Positions 1-7,650 of a stretch of DNA of 8,149 nt are shown piece by piece (positions within the stretch are counted from its first letter, which is position 1; every line of letters starts with the position of its first letter). This stretch comes from Planctomycetaceae bacterium (GTDB taxonomy: Bacteria; Planctomycetota; Phycisphaerae; Phycisphaerales; SM1A02). A program made the translations under genes and the position numbers. Location of the stretch: positions 1-8,149 of the forward strand of contig JAIYBS010000216.1 of the NCBI GenBank assembly GCA_027488415.1, in the 5' to 3' direction. A model generated the notes under the pieces. The model saw only the letters and a list, made by a program, of their open reading frames with translations, ran no database searches and was not told the DNA's origin.

Positions 1-2
1 AC

Positions 3-338
3 GGGGTCGTGCGGCGGCGATCGAGGCTGTGGTGGGCCGGCGGCGGCAGCGACCGCACCGGCTGGGTGATCGAGCGCGAGGACATCGACGCGCTCCGGAG
101 GCTCAGGGAGATCGCGACCTCGGCCCGGACGACCGACGACGACAGCGCCGTGGCCGCACCCGGATGGACGATCCGTGCGATGGGCGATCGGGAGACCGCC
201 TATCGCGCCGTCCCGCGGGACCGCATGCCGCCCCTTGCCGGCAGAGCCTGGACCGGCTCGGTCGAATGGCCGCTTCGTGCCCGCGGGACGCCGGAACGGG
301 CCCCGCGCCGGATCTATCGGCTGGAGTTCCCGGACTGA
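3..338 (+). CDS. C-terminal part of an unrecognised protein (5' end outside the window)
   Basis: This open frame enters from the left edge and ends at TGA 336-338, so about 111 residues are visible. G or C fills the third position of nearly every codon, as in the confident genes here, so it is real coding sequence. A GTG at 9 could be a start, but nothing like a ribosome binding site fits before it, so I treat the gene as truncated by the window. The visible part is soluble, rich in Arg, Trp and Gly, with a short helix-like stretch around DIDALRRLREIA and no membrane segment or known motif. It ends in RIYRLEFPD. The next gene on this strand begins 108 bases later. I do not recognise the family and assign no function. 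Confidence 0.6.
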   Translation, partial: GVVRRRSRLWWAGGGSDRTGWVIEREDIDALRRLREIATSARTTDDDSAVAAPGWTIRAMGDRETAYRAVPRDRMPPLAGRAWTGSVEWPLRARGTPERAPRRIYRLEFPD

Positions 339-362
339 AATCTTCCGAAATCGTGGCTTCCG

Positions 363-387
363 GTGATCCAGCTGCCCCGCGGATCAC
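363..387 (+). other. Inverted repeat between two + strand genes
   Basis: GTGATCC (363-369) and GGATCAC (381-387) are perfect 7-base complements around an 11-base loop, 25 bases after the stop of the first gene. No T-run follows, so it is not a standard intrinsic terminator. It could stabilise the 3' end of the upstream message or be chance. Confidence 0.25.
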
Positions 388-446
388 GCCTCACCTCGTG
401 GAGGCAGGACAAGGTCCCGCGTCGCGTAGTTCGGCGCGCCCTGCCC

Positions 447-932
447 ATGGATCGATCGGACCATCCCACCCACCCCGTCGACTCGCACGCCTCTGAGCAC
501 ACCGCTCGCGTGCTTCCCCGCCCCGCCCGCCGCGCGACCGCCGAGTTCGCGCATGCGCTCGTCCGCTACGGACGGGCCGAGCACGAGTGGCTGCAGACGG
601 ACCGCGAGGGCCTCCCCGAGTTCGAGCACTGCTCGGCGCGGATGGTCGTGCTCTCGAACCGCGTGCTCGCCTCCACCGACGACGCGACGATCGAGATCGA
701 GCTGGTGGTGGCCCGCGGGCACGCGGAGTGCACGCTCGACCTGCTCTACCGTCTGCCGGAAGGCAGCTGGCTGACCGCGGACGACGCGTGGGACTGGCCG
801 CTGCTCGACGCCGTCCCCGAGGGACGCGAGTGCCGGACGCGCATCGAGCTCCCGGACGGGCGGGTGCGCATCAACGCGCGGCTGGCTGCAGGCGGCCGGC
901 TGTGCGCGCGGCTCGTCGCTGCGGCGGAGTGA
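447..932 (+). CDS. Unrecognised 161-residue soluble protein
   Basis: ATG at 447 opens 161 codons ending at TGA 930-932, with strong GC bias at third positions throughout, so this is very probably a real gene. The first 30 residues are rich in His, Arg and Pro and look unstructured. From about residue 31 the protein looks folded: a helix-like AEFAHALVRYGRAEHEWL, then alternating strands such as MVVLSNRVLA, TIEIELVVA and ECTLDLLYRL, which suggests a small beta-rich domain. There is no signal peptide, membrane segment or familiar motif. An in-frame GTG at 363 would add 28 residues; neither start has a good ribosome binding site, so the start is uncertain. Its last 62 bases overlap the convergent kinase gene. 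I do not recognise the family and assign no function. Confidence 0.6.
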   Translation: MDRSDHPTHPVDSHASEHTARVLPRPARRATAEFAHALVRYGRAEHEWLQTDREGLPEFEHCSARMVVLSNRVLASTDDATIEIELVVARGHAECTLDLLYRLPEGSWLTADDAWDWPLLDAVPEGRECRTRIELPDGRVRINARLAAGGRLCARLVAAAE

Positions 933-2019
933 ATTCTGCCGCCAGGGCGCGAAGCGCCGCGGACATCTCGTGCGCGGAGGCGAACCGCGACTCGGGCGAC
1001 TTCTCGAGCGCGCGTCGGAAGAAGTCCACCGCCGGGTGGCCGGCCGGAACGGCGCCGACCACGTCGATCGCGAGCGCCGGTTCGGCGATGATCGCGCGAA
1101 GGGTCTCCGCGGAGGTCTGCCCGTGCAGGTCGTACGGCAGACGGTTCGCGACCAGCTCGTAGGCGACCACCGCCAGCTGATAGAGGTCCGAGCGCTGATC
1201 GGCGTGGCGCGAGTTCCCGCCCGCCTGCTCGGGGCTCAGGTAGCTGAGCGTGCCAACGATCTGGCCAGTCAGCGTGTGCTCCTGCCGCGAGTGCATCTCG
1301 CCCTCGGTGACGCGCGCGGCGCCGAAGTCGATCAGCCGGGCACGGCCCGCCGTGTCGACCAGCACGTTTCCGGGCTTGATGTCGCGGTGCACGATGCCGT
1401 ACGCGTGCGCGACCGCGAGCGCCTCCGCGACCGACGCGCACATCTCGAGCCGGCGTCGCACCGGGACGCGCTGCTCGCGGCAGTGCCGGCGGATGTCGAG
1501 GCCGTCCACGAAGTCCATCACCAGGTACGCGGTGCCGCCGTCGAGCGTTCCCGCCGCGCGCAGCGAGACGAGGGAGGGATGACGCAGCTTCGAGAGGAGG
1601 CGCCACTCGCGGCGGAACCGCGCAGCGGCGCTGCGGCCGGAGCTCGCGAGGTGGACGAGCTTGATCGCGACGAGGTCGCCGGAGTCTCGCTCGCGGCAGA
1701 GGTGGACGACGCCGACGCCGCCGCGCCCGAGCTCGCGGACGAGCTCATAGCCGGCCGGGATGGAGAGCACGGGCGACGGAGGCGCAACCTCCACGCCGGC
1801 GCAGTCCCACGCGGACCCGGACCCCGCGTCCGCGACGAGCAGCGAGCGGACGAGCTCCATGAGCGCGGCATCGCCGCCGCAGGAATCCTCGACGAACGCG
1901 GCGCGCTCGTCCTGCGGCATGTCGCACGCGCAGGTGAAGATCGCGCGCGCCCGGCGCAGTCGATTCGCTCGCGCCGGGTCACCCGCGCGTCCCTCTGAAG
2001 CTGGCTTGATCTCGATCAT
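871..2019 (-). CDS. Cytosolic Ser/Thr protein kinase (Hanks type), partner of the upstream ECF sigma factor
   Basis: This 382-residue protein should transfer phosphate from ATP to Ser/Thr on target proteins. All catalytic landmarks are visible: Gly-rich loop GRGGVG (98-103), ATP-binding VAIK with Lys120, catalytic loop HRDIKPGN (211-218, Asp213), DFG (231-233), SPE (262-264), SDLY with Asp278, and the late Arg345. The activation segment carries Thr249, Thr251 and Thr257 as possible phosphosites. The first ~85 residues, with DERAAFVEDSCGGDAAL, match the N-terminal extension typical of planctomycete and acidobacterial kinases. Unusually there is no transmembrane helix or extracellular sensor: the chain ends about 20 residues after the kinase fold in an Arg/Pro-rich tail. 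ATG 2019 is chosen because GGGAG lies 7 bases before it. It follows the sigma gene by 86 bases, so co-transcription is likely. Its 3' end overlaps the opposing gene by 62 bases. Confidence 0.93.
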   Translation of the reverse strand: MIEIKPASEGRAGDPARANRLRRARAIFTCACDMPQDERAAFVEDSCGGDAALMELVRSLLVADAGSGSAWDCAGVEVAPPSPVLSIPAGYELVRELGRGGVGVVHLCRERDSGDLVAIKLVHLASSGRSAAARFRREWRLLSKLRHPSLVSLRAAGTLDGGTAYLVMDFVDGLDIRRHCREQRVPVRRRLEMCASVAEALAVAHAYGIVHRDIKPGNVLVDTAGRARLIDFGAARVTEGEMHSRQEHTLTGQIVGTLSYLSPEQAGGNSRHADQRSDLYQLAVVAYELVANRLPYDLHGQTSAETLRAIIAEPALAIDVVGAVPAGHPAVDFFRRALEKSPESRFASAHEMSAALRALAAEFTPPQRRAARTAGRLQPAAR

Positions 2020-2105
2020 CCCTTTGCTCCCGTTTCCCGTGCCCCGGACCATCGGTCCCGGCCCCGAAGGCCCCCGGAACCGCCCTCCATGGCGCAAACC
2101 CGCCG

Positions 2106-2798
2106 TCAGCGGGCAGCGCTTCCCTCCTGCGCATCGTCGTCGGCGTCGCTGAACTCGATGCCGAGCTTCTGCGCGAGGAACGCGCGGCCGAACCGCCAGT
2201 CTCGGTTCACCGTCGGGCGCGACACGCCGAGCGCCTCGGTGATCTCCGCCACGGTCATTCCCGCGAACACCTTGCACTCGAGGACGCGCGCCGCGCGCTC
2301 GTCCATCTCGGCGAGCTCCGCGAGCGCCTCGTCGATCGCCAGCACGTCGGCCGGGTCGACCGTCGATGCCGCGACAAACGCGAGCGCCGCGTCGCCGGCG
2401 CGGCGCGAGGCACCGCGCTTGGCGGCGCCGCGCGATCGCGCATGGTCGACGAGCACGCAGCGCATCGCGTGCGCCGCGACGGCCAGCAGGTTGCTCGACG
2501 ACGCGAACTCCGATGCGTCACGGTGCGCCAGGCGCAGGAACGCCTCGCTCACGATCGCGGTCGGCTGCAGCGTGTGGCTCGCGCGCTCCTGGCGCATCAG
2601 CACCGAAGCCATCGAACGCAGCTGGGGGTAGATCTCGCCGAAGCCGTCGGCGATCGAGCGAAGGCTGGAGCCGCCGCGAAGGGCGACCTCGCTGCCCGGG
2701 GCGACTCCGCGCGCGCCGCGAGACGCGACAGCACTGCCCGGTCCACGCAGCGGGACAACAGCCACTTCCTTTTCCTCTGCCTGAATCGAACTGCTCAA
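2106..2798 (-). CDS. ECF-type RNA polymerase sigma factor (TIGR02999/planctomycete kinase-linked type)
   Basis: The 230-residue product should direct RNA polymerase to a special promoter set. Region 2 lies at about residues 52-125, with the hallmark run QERASHTLQPTAIVSEAFLR (70-89) and VLVDHARSR (115-123). Region 4 lies at about 154-212, with a helix-turn-helix around MTVAEITEALGVSRPTVNRD (181-200). HTLQPTA is the signature I associate with TIGR02999-like sigma factors. The family is usually near 185-190 residues; this one has about 48 extra N-terminal residues of low complexity and an acidic tail (DADDDAQEG). The TTG start at 2798 is preferred because GGAGGAGGG ends 8 bases before it; GTG codon 12 is an alternative. 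No anti-sigma gene is adjacent; the kinase downstream takes that position, which suggests phosphorylation-linked control. Confidence 0.92.
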   Translation of the reverse strand: MSSSIQAEEKEVAVVPLRGPGSAVASRGARGVAPGSEVALRGGSSLRSIADGFGEIYPQLRSMASVLMRQERASHTLQPTAIVSEAFLRLAHRDASEFASSSNLLAVAAHAMRCVLVDHARSRGAAKRGASRRAGDAALAFVAASTVDPADVLAIDEALAELAEMDERAARVLECKVFAGMTVAEITEALGVSRPTVNRDWRFGRAFLAQKLGIEFSDADDDAQEGSAAR

Positions 2799-2820
2799 TG
2801 GAGTTTCCCTCCTCCGAGCG
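2799..2820 (-). promoter_or_regulatory. Strong ribosome binding site deciding the TTG start of the sigma gene
   Basis: Read on the - strand, GGAGGAGGG is followed by AAACTCCA and then TTG at 2798. This is the best Shine-Dalgarno match in the window and the main argument for a TTG start. Confidence 0.7.
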
Positions 2821-2822
2821 CG

Positions 2823-2850
2823 ACAGTAACCCCGATCGGGCGCGAGTCAA
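2823..2850 (-). promoter_or_regulatory. Candidate promoter of the sigma-kinase operon with a palindrome in its spacer
   Basis: On the - strand TTGACT (2850-2845) matches the -35 consensus at five of six bases. TACTGT (2828-2823) follows after 16 bases as a weak -10. Transcription would start near 2815 and give a leader of about 17 bases. A perfect 10-base palindrome, CCCGATCGGG (2831-2840), fills the spacer and could bind a regulator. The -10 is poor, so the call is tentative. Confidence 0.35.
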
Positions 2851-2972
2851 ACAATCACGGGGATCGTTCCTCGAAACGAATCAGATGTCTCGCGGCCACG
2901 GAACCTTGCACGAGAACGCTGTACTCCGCATTCATCGCGAGGTTGTTTTCTCCAGAGAAATACACTTACAGC

Positions 2973-3099
2973 AGGATGTGTGACCACAACACGCTGTGAG
3001 CATCGAACTTACGTTCGATCGTGCAGTCGTAACTCAGCCACGGAAAACAGCTCGGCCGCAGTCCTGCTTTCCCTGAGTCAGGACTGCGGCCGTTTCTCT
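2973..3099 (+). ncRNA. Candidate small RNA ending at an intrinsic terminator
   Basis: No convincing open frame lies on the + strand before the strong terminator at 3053-3099, so that terminator needs another transcript. TACACT at 2961-2966 is a possible -10 box, identical to that proposed for the HIT gene, though no good -35 is visible. Starting near 2973 gives an RNA of about 127 bases. It contains a 7-bp hairpin (ATCGAAC 3002-3008 with GTTCGAT 3013-3019). ACTCAG (3032-3037) is complementary to CTGAGT in the terminator loop (3073-3078), allowing a pseudoknot. The interval is about 52% GC against about 70% in genes. It does not resemble 6S, SRP, tmRNA or RNase P RNA as far as I can tell. The alternative is an untranslated read-through region with no separate RNA. 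Confidence 0.3.
3053..3099 (+). terminator. Intrinsic terminator with a 14-bp perfect stem
   Basis: CGGCCGCAGTCCTG (3053-3066) pairs perfectly with CAGGACTGCGGCCG (3079-3092) around a 12-base loop and is followed by TTTCTCTG. The T-rich tail favours the + strand. On the - strand a TTTT occurs only a few bases beyond the stem, so some bidirectional activity is possible. Confidence 0.65.
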
Positions 3100-3316
3100 G
3101 TTCGCTCGCACTGACGCGCGAGAAGCTGCGTTCGCAAGCCGGGTTGCGTTTCCAGGACGGGTTCCCTGTCGTCCCAGACCGGCTGCGTTCAGTTCAACGA
3201 GACAGGCGGCAGGGAACGTGAGTTCGGATCATCGATCGCCGGAAACTTCGACGGGTTCGTGCGCGCCGGCACGGATCCGCGCGAGTGAAGCACGCCGGAC
3301 CGCGACCCCGAACCGC
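3100..3316. other. Gene-free interval with nothing recognisable
   Basis: Between the two outer hairpins I find no open frame with coding-like codon use, no tRNA and no repeat. Short GTTCG, GGTTG and CAGG motifs recur but form no clear pattern. Confidence 0.4.
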
Positions 3317-3354
3317 AAAACGCCGCACGCGCGCCGTGAGGCGCGCGTGCGGCG
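3317..3354 (-). terminator. Intrinsic terminator on the - strand with a 15-bp perfect stem
   Basis: CGCCGCACGCGCGCC (3321-3335) pairs perfectly with GGCGCGCGTGCGGCG (3340-3354) around a GTGA tetraloop. AAAA at 3317-3320 gives a TTTT tail when read on the - strand, while no T-run follows on the + strand. No supportable - strand gene lies between here and the HIT start at 3491, so the transcript it would end is unknown. Confidence 0.55.
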
Positions 3355-3439
3355 TGAGAAGGATGGCGGGGGAAGATCGTGAAACCCGCCTTGTGCCCTT
3401 GAAGGCGCAATCCCGCGGCGAAGAGGATCACGCCTCGGC

Positions 3440-3483
3440 GACTTTTTCCAGAAAGTCTGCCTCCGGTTGCCGCTCCCTACACT
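3440..3483 (+). promoter_or_regulatory. Candidate HIT gene promoter with an inverted repeat over the -35 region
   Basis: TACACT at 3478-3483 is a fair -10 box ending 7 bases before the ATG at 3491, which puts the transcription start at about the A of the start codon. The -35 region (about 3455-3460) is poor. GACTTT (3440-3445) and AAAGTC (3452-3457) form a perfect inverted repeat with a 6-base spacer that overlaps the -35 region, a plausible operator position. Confidence 0.4.
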
Positions 3484-3490
3484 CACCCCC

Positions 3491-4003
3491 ATGAATCCCT
3501 CGCTCTGGGCTCCCTGGCGCATGGCCTACATCCGGCGCCTCGAGTCGCAGGCCGATGCCGCGCGAGCCGCGCCGGCCGCCGGGACGCCGAACTTCCTCGC
3601 CACCTACTGGGCCCACCCCGAGCGCGACCGCGAGCAGTTCGTGGTGCACCGCGACCACAAGGGGATGATCCTGCTGAACCGCTACCCGTACACCAACGGT
3701 CACCTGCTGGTGGCGCTCGGCGAGGCGCAGCCCACCATCGACCGATACGCGCCGGAGGATCGCGCGCACTTCTGGCAGCTGATGGAGCGGGCCATGGACA
3801 TGTGCCAGCGGACGTTCGACCCGCAGGGAATGAACGTCGGCCTCAACCTCGGTCGCGCCGGCGGCGCCGGGCTGCCGGAGCACCTGCACGGCCACGTCGT
3901 GCCGCGCTGGGCCGGCGACACGAACTTCATGAGCGTGCTCGGCGGCGTGCGGATGATCCCCGATTCGCTCGAGGCCGCGTATGCGGCGTACACTTCGCGC
4001 TGA
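3491..4003 (+). CDS. HIT-family protein, Ap4A phosphorylase-like
   Basis: The 170-residue product belongs to the histidine-triad superfamily, whose members hydrolyse or phosphorolyse dinucleoside polyphosphates and nucleotide conjugates. The triad HLHGHVV is at 131-137, His135 being the expected nucleophile. The N-terminal LWAPWRMAYI (5-14), then NRYPYTNGHLLV (63-74), NVGLNLG (115-121) and VVPRWAGDTNFM (136-147) match the branch that includes mycobacterial Ap4A phosphorylase, so cleavage of Ap4A or a related nucleotide is likely; the exact substrate is inferred. The Cys-x-x-Cys often found in this branch before the first strand is absent; the site reads NFLATYW (34-40). ATG 3491 is preferred over TTG 3467 because LWAPWR normally lies at the extreme N-terminus. 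There is no Shine-Dalgarno sequence, and the promoter position suggests leaderless translation. Confidence 0.9.
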   Translation: MNPSLWAPWRMAYIRRLESQADAARAAPAAGTPNFLATYWAHPERDREQFVVHRDHKGMILLNRYPYTNGHLLVALGEAQPTIDRYAPEDRAHFWQLMERAMDMCQRTFDPQGMNVGLNLGRAGGAGLPEHLHGHVVPRWAGDTNFMSVLGGVRMIPDSLEAAYAAYTSR

Positions 4004-4031
4004 ACGGCGGGGTCCGACCCCCTCGGGAGCA

Positions 4032-4165
4032 GGTTCGGCGCCTATTTGCTCGAACCGATGCGAACCCCAAGGGATCGCCCCTCAATTGCTGCGACGATGG
4101 CCAAGCCTCCTCTGAGTGGAAGGCCGGGATCGACGGCAGGCGAACCCACCTACGCTTGGGGTTCG
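4032..4165. repeat. Cluster of five CGAACC/GGTTCG hexamers before the transporter gene
   Basis: In the 224-base gap between the HIT gene and the transporter, the hexamer CGAACC or its complement occurs at 4032-4037, 4051-4056, 4061-4066, 4141-4146 and 4160-4165. The third and fifth copies sit in an exact 11-base inverted repeat, CGAACCCCAAG (4061-4071) and CTTGGGGTTCG (4155-4165), 83 bases apart. The fourth and fifth can also form a local hairpin (CGAACCC 4141-4147 with GGGTTCG 4159-4165). The set could be regulator half-sites or a leader RNA fold. The GGTTCG is not part of a tRNA. Confidence 0.45.
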
Positions 4166-4227
4166 AGCTTCGCGCTGGCCGGCCCCCGGCGGGGTCGGGC
4201 CTCGCCGTTCATCCCCTTCCCCGTCCG

Positions 4228-5694
4228 ATGAAGCACGCCGCACATCCACGCTCGCTGGTCGACCTGTTCGCCGGCTGGCTGTGGAGCTTCCATCCCCGCA
4301 ACCTGCCGCCGATGCAGCGCGCCAACTACGCGCGCGAGCTGCTGTCGTGGGCGTTCCTGCCGATCATGCTCGGCGCGATCGAGGGCGGCACGATGTCGGT
4401 GCTGGTGAAGAAGGCATGGACGGGCGTGCCCGGCATCTCGCCGGAGCTGCTCGACTTCGCGGTCGCCTTCGTCAGCGCGGCGCCGAACTTCGCGAACCTC
4501 ACGAGCTTCATCTGGGCGCGCATCAGCCGCGGCCGCGACAAGATCGCGTTCATCTCGTCGATCCAGATCGTCACCTGCGTGTGCGTCGGGCTGGTCGCGG
4601 CCATGCCCGTGAACGCCTGGGGCCTGCTCGGCACGTGCCTGCTGGTGATGGTGGCGCGCGCCACGTGGACGGGCGTCATCACGGTGCGCAGCGCGGTGTG
4701 GCGCCAGAACTACCCGAAGGAGCGCCGCGCGAGCATCGCGGGCAAGATGGCCACGGTGCAGAGCCTGATGCTCGCGCTCGCGGGGTGGATCGTCGGCGCG
4801 AGCATGGACTTCAGCCCCGAGAGCTTCCACGTCACCTTCCCGGTGCTCGCTGCGGTCGGCCTCTACGGCAACAACATCTTCCGCGGCGTGCGGCTGCGCG
4901 GCGCCGGCAAGCTCGCCCGCAGCGAGCGCGCCGAGGGCGGCGACAACGAGGTCACCGCGAACCCGGTGCGGACAGCCGCCATGGCGGGCGACGCGCTGCG
5001 CACGAACTGGAAGGTGCTCGTCGACGACGGGGACTACCGCGAGTTCATGGTGTGGATGTTCGTCTTCGGCCTCGGCAACCTGATGATCGGCGCGCCGCAG
5101 GCGATCGTGCTCGAGGACGGCCTCAACGCGAGCTACCTCGAGGCGATCCTCGCGACGACGGTGATCCCGCTCGTGACGATGCCGCTCGCGATCCCCGCGT
5201 GGGCGCGCCTCCTCGACCGGGTGCACATCGTCCGCTTCCGCGCGATCCACGCCTGGAGCTTCGTCACCGCGGCAGGCGTGCTCTGGCTCGCGGCGTCGAT
5301 GGGCCAGCTGTGGCTCTTCTACGTGGCCGGCGCGCTGATGGGCGTGGGCTTCGCGGGCGGCTCGCTCGCCTGGAACCTCGGCCACCAGGACTTCGCGCCG
5401 CCCGAGCGCGACGCCCTCTACATGAGCGTGCACGTGACGCTGAACGGGATCCGCGGGGTGATCGCCCCCTTCGCGGCGGTCGGCCTCTACAAGTGGCTCG
5501 GCTCGTACGGACACGCGAACCTGACCTTCGGCATCTGCTTCCTGGTGAACGCGATCGGGGCGCTCGGCTTCGTGTTCCAGTGGCGGGGCATGCGGCACCG
5601 CAACGTGGCCTTCACGCGCGCCGGCGGCAAGCACTCGATCGACCGCAACGCGAACGTCAACCAGTTCCACGCGTCCATCGACCGCGGGGACTGA
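4228..5694 (+). CDS. Major facilitator superfamily-type membrane transporter
   Basis: The 488-residue protein is an inner-membrane permease with about twelve predicted helices: six at roughly 39-60, 74-96, 106-126, 130-151, 174-192 and 200-216, a charged cytoplasmic loop at 221-268, then six more at about 270-295, 302-325, 335-355, 359-381, 400-420 and 430-451. The 6+6 layout with a long central loop is the MFS pattern. Positive loops such as SRGRDK (100-105) and RQNYPKERR (159-167) fit the inside-positive rule and an MFS-like 2-3 or 4-5 loop. A 38-residue amphipathic N-terminus precedes the first helix and a ~38-residue polar tail ends the protein. The substrate cannot be read from the sequence. 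ATG 4228 is the first start that avoids the HIT gene and precedes the conserved part; no Shine-Dalgarno sequence is visible. The frame stays open upstream into the HIT gene, but that stretch is a shadow. Confidence 0.87.
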   Translation: MKHAAHPRSLVDLFAGWLWSFHPRNLPPMQRANYARELLSWAFLPIMLGAIEGGTMSVLVKKAWTGVPGISPELLDFAVAFVSAAPNFANLTSFIWARISRGRDKIAFISSIQIVTCVCVGLVAAMPVNAWGLLGTCLLVMVARATWTGVITVRSAVWRQNYPKERRASIAGKMATVQSLMLALAGWIVGASMDFSPESFHVTFPVLAAVGLYGNNIFRGVRLRGAGKLARSERAEGGDNEVTANPVRTAAMAGDALRTNWKVLVDDGDYREFMVWMFVFGLGNLMIGAPQAIVLEDGLNASYLEAILATTVIPLVTMPLAIPAWARLLDRVHIVRFRAIHAWSFVTAAGVLWLAASMGQLWLFYVAGALMGVGFAGGSLAWNLGHQDFAPPERDALYMSVHVTLNGIRGVIAPFAAVGLYKWLGSYGHANLTFGICFLVNAIGALGFVFQWRGMRHRNVAFTRAGGKHSIDRNANVNQFHASIDRGD

Positions 5695-5786
5695 GACGCG
5701 CCCCGGACGCGCGGGTCGAAGCCGCGCTTATCGGCGGTCGTCCCCCGCGCGGCAATCGCCCCGCTCGTGCCCGCGGCGCATCGCGG

Positions 5787-5792
5787 TATCCT
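5787..5792 (+). promoter_or_regulatory. Possible -10 box of the rpsA promoter
   Basis: TATCCT, preceded by GCGG, is the only -10-like hexamer in the 193-base gap before rpsA that I find convincing. A matching -35 is not evident. It would give a leader of about 90 bases. Confidence 0.25.
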
Positions 5793-5804
5793 CCGAAATT
5801 CTCC

Positions 5805-5858
5805 CCCCGGCGCCGTTGCCGGGGACCACGCACCGCCGGATCGGGACGCGCGTCCCGA
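5805..5858 (+). promoter_or_regulatory. Two stem-loops in the rpsA leader
   Basis: CCCCGGC (5805-5811) pairs with GCCGGGG (5818-5824) around a 6-base loop. TCGGGACGCGCGTCCCGA (5841-5858) is a perfect 18-base palindrome that folds into a 7-bp hairpin with a GCGC loop. The start codon at 5888 has only a weak AGAAAG before it. In E. coli, S1 represses its own mRNA through a structured leader lacking a good Shine-Dalgarno sequence, so a similar autoregulatory element is plausible here; that link is inference. Confidence 0.45.
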
Positions 5859-5887
5859 CGGCAAGCCACGCACTCCAGAAAGACATC

Positions 5888-7624
<1,737 letters not shown>

Positions 7625-7650
7625 TCTCGCCCGCATCACCAGTCACTTCC

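Noticed and set aside
970..1998. A 342-codon + strand frame across the kinase gene
   Set aside because: It mirrors a complete kinase with all catalytic motifs and has only low-complexity Arg/Ala/Asp content.
2046..2058. GGACC-ATC-GGTCC stem in the sigma-kinase gap, as an attenuator
   Set aside because: A 5-bp stem with no T-run in either direction is expected by chance in sequence this GC-rich.
3285..3494. Short + strand frame before the HIT gene
   Set aside because: It runs through the - strand terminator hairpin and has no coding-like third-position pattern or ribosome binding site.
3428..3895. A - strand frame ending in a coding-like stretch (EADFLEKVAEA)
   Set aside because: The end looks protein-like, but the rest is antisense to the HIT gene and no start codon lies in the short part outside it.
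4009..4021. GGGGT-CCG-ACCCC hairpin just after the HIT stop, as a terminator
   Set aside because: The stem is only 5 bp and no T-run follows; too weak to call.
4141..4175. GGGGTTCGAG resembling a tRNA T-arm
   Set aside because: The flanking bases do not form the 5-bp T stem, and no acceptor, D or anticodon arm can be built around it.
4150..5670. A 506-codon open frame antisense to the transporter
   Set aside because: Arg/His/Ala/Asp-rich translation with no motif, opposite a clear membrane protein; a shadow frame.
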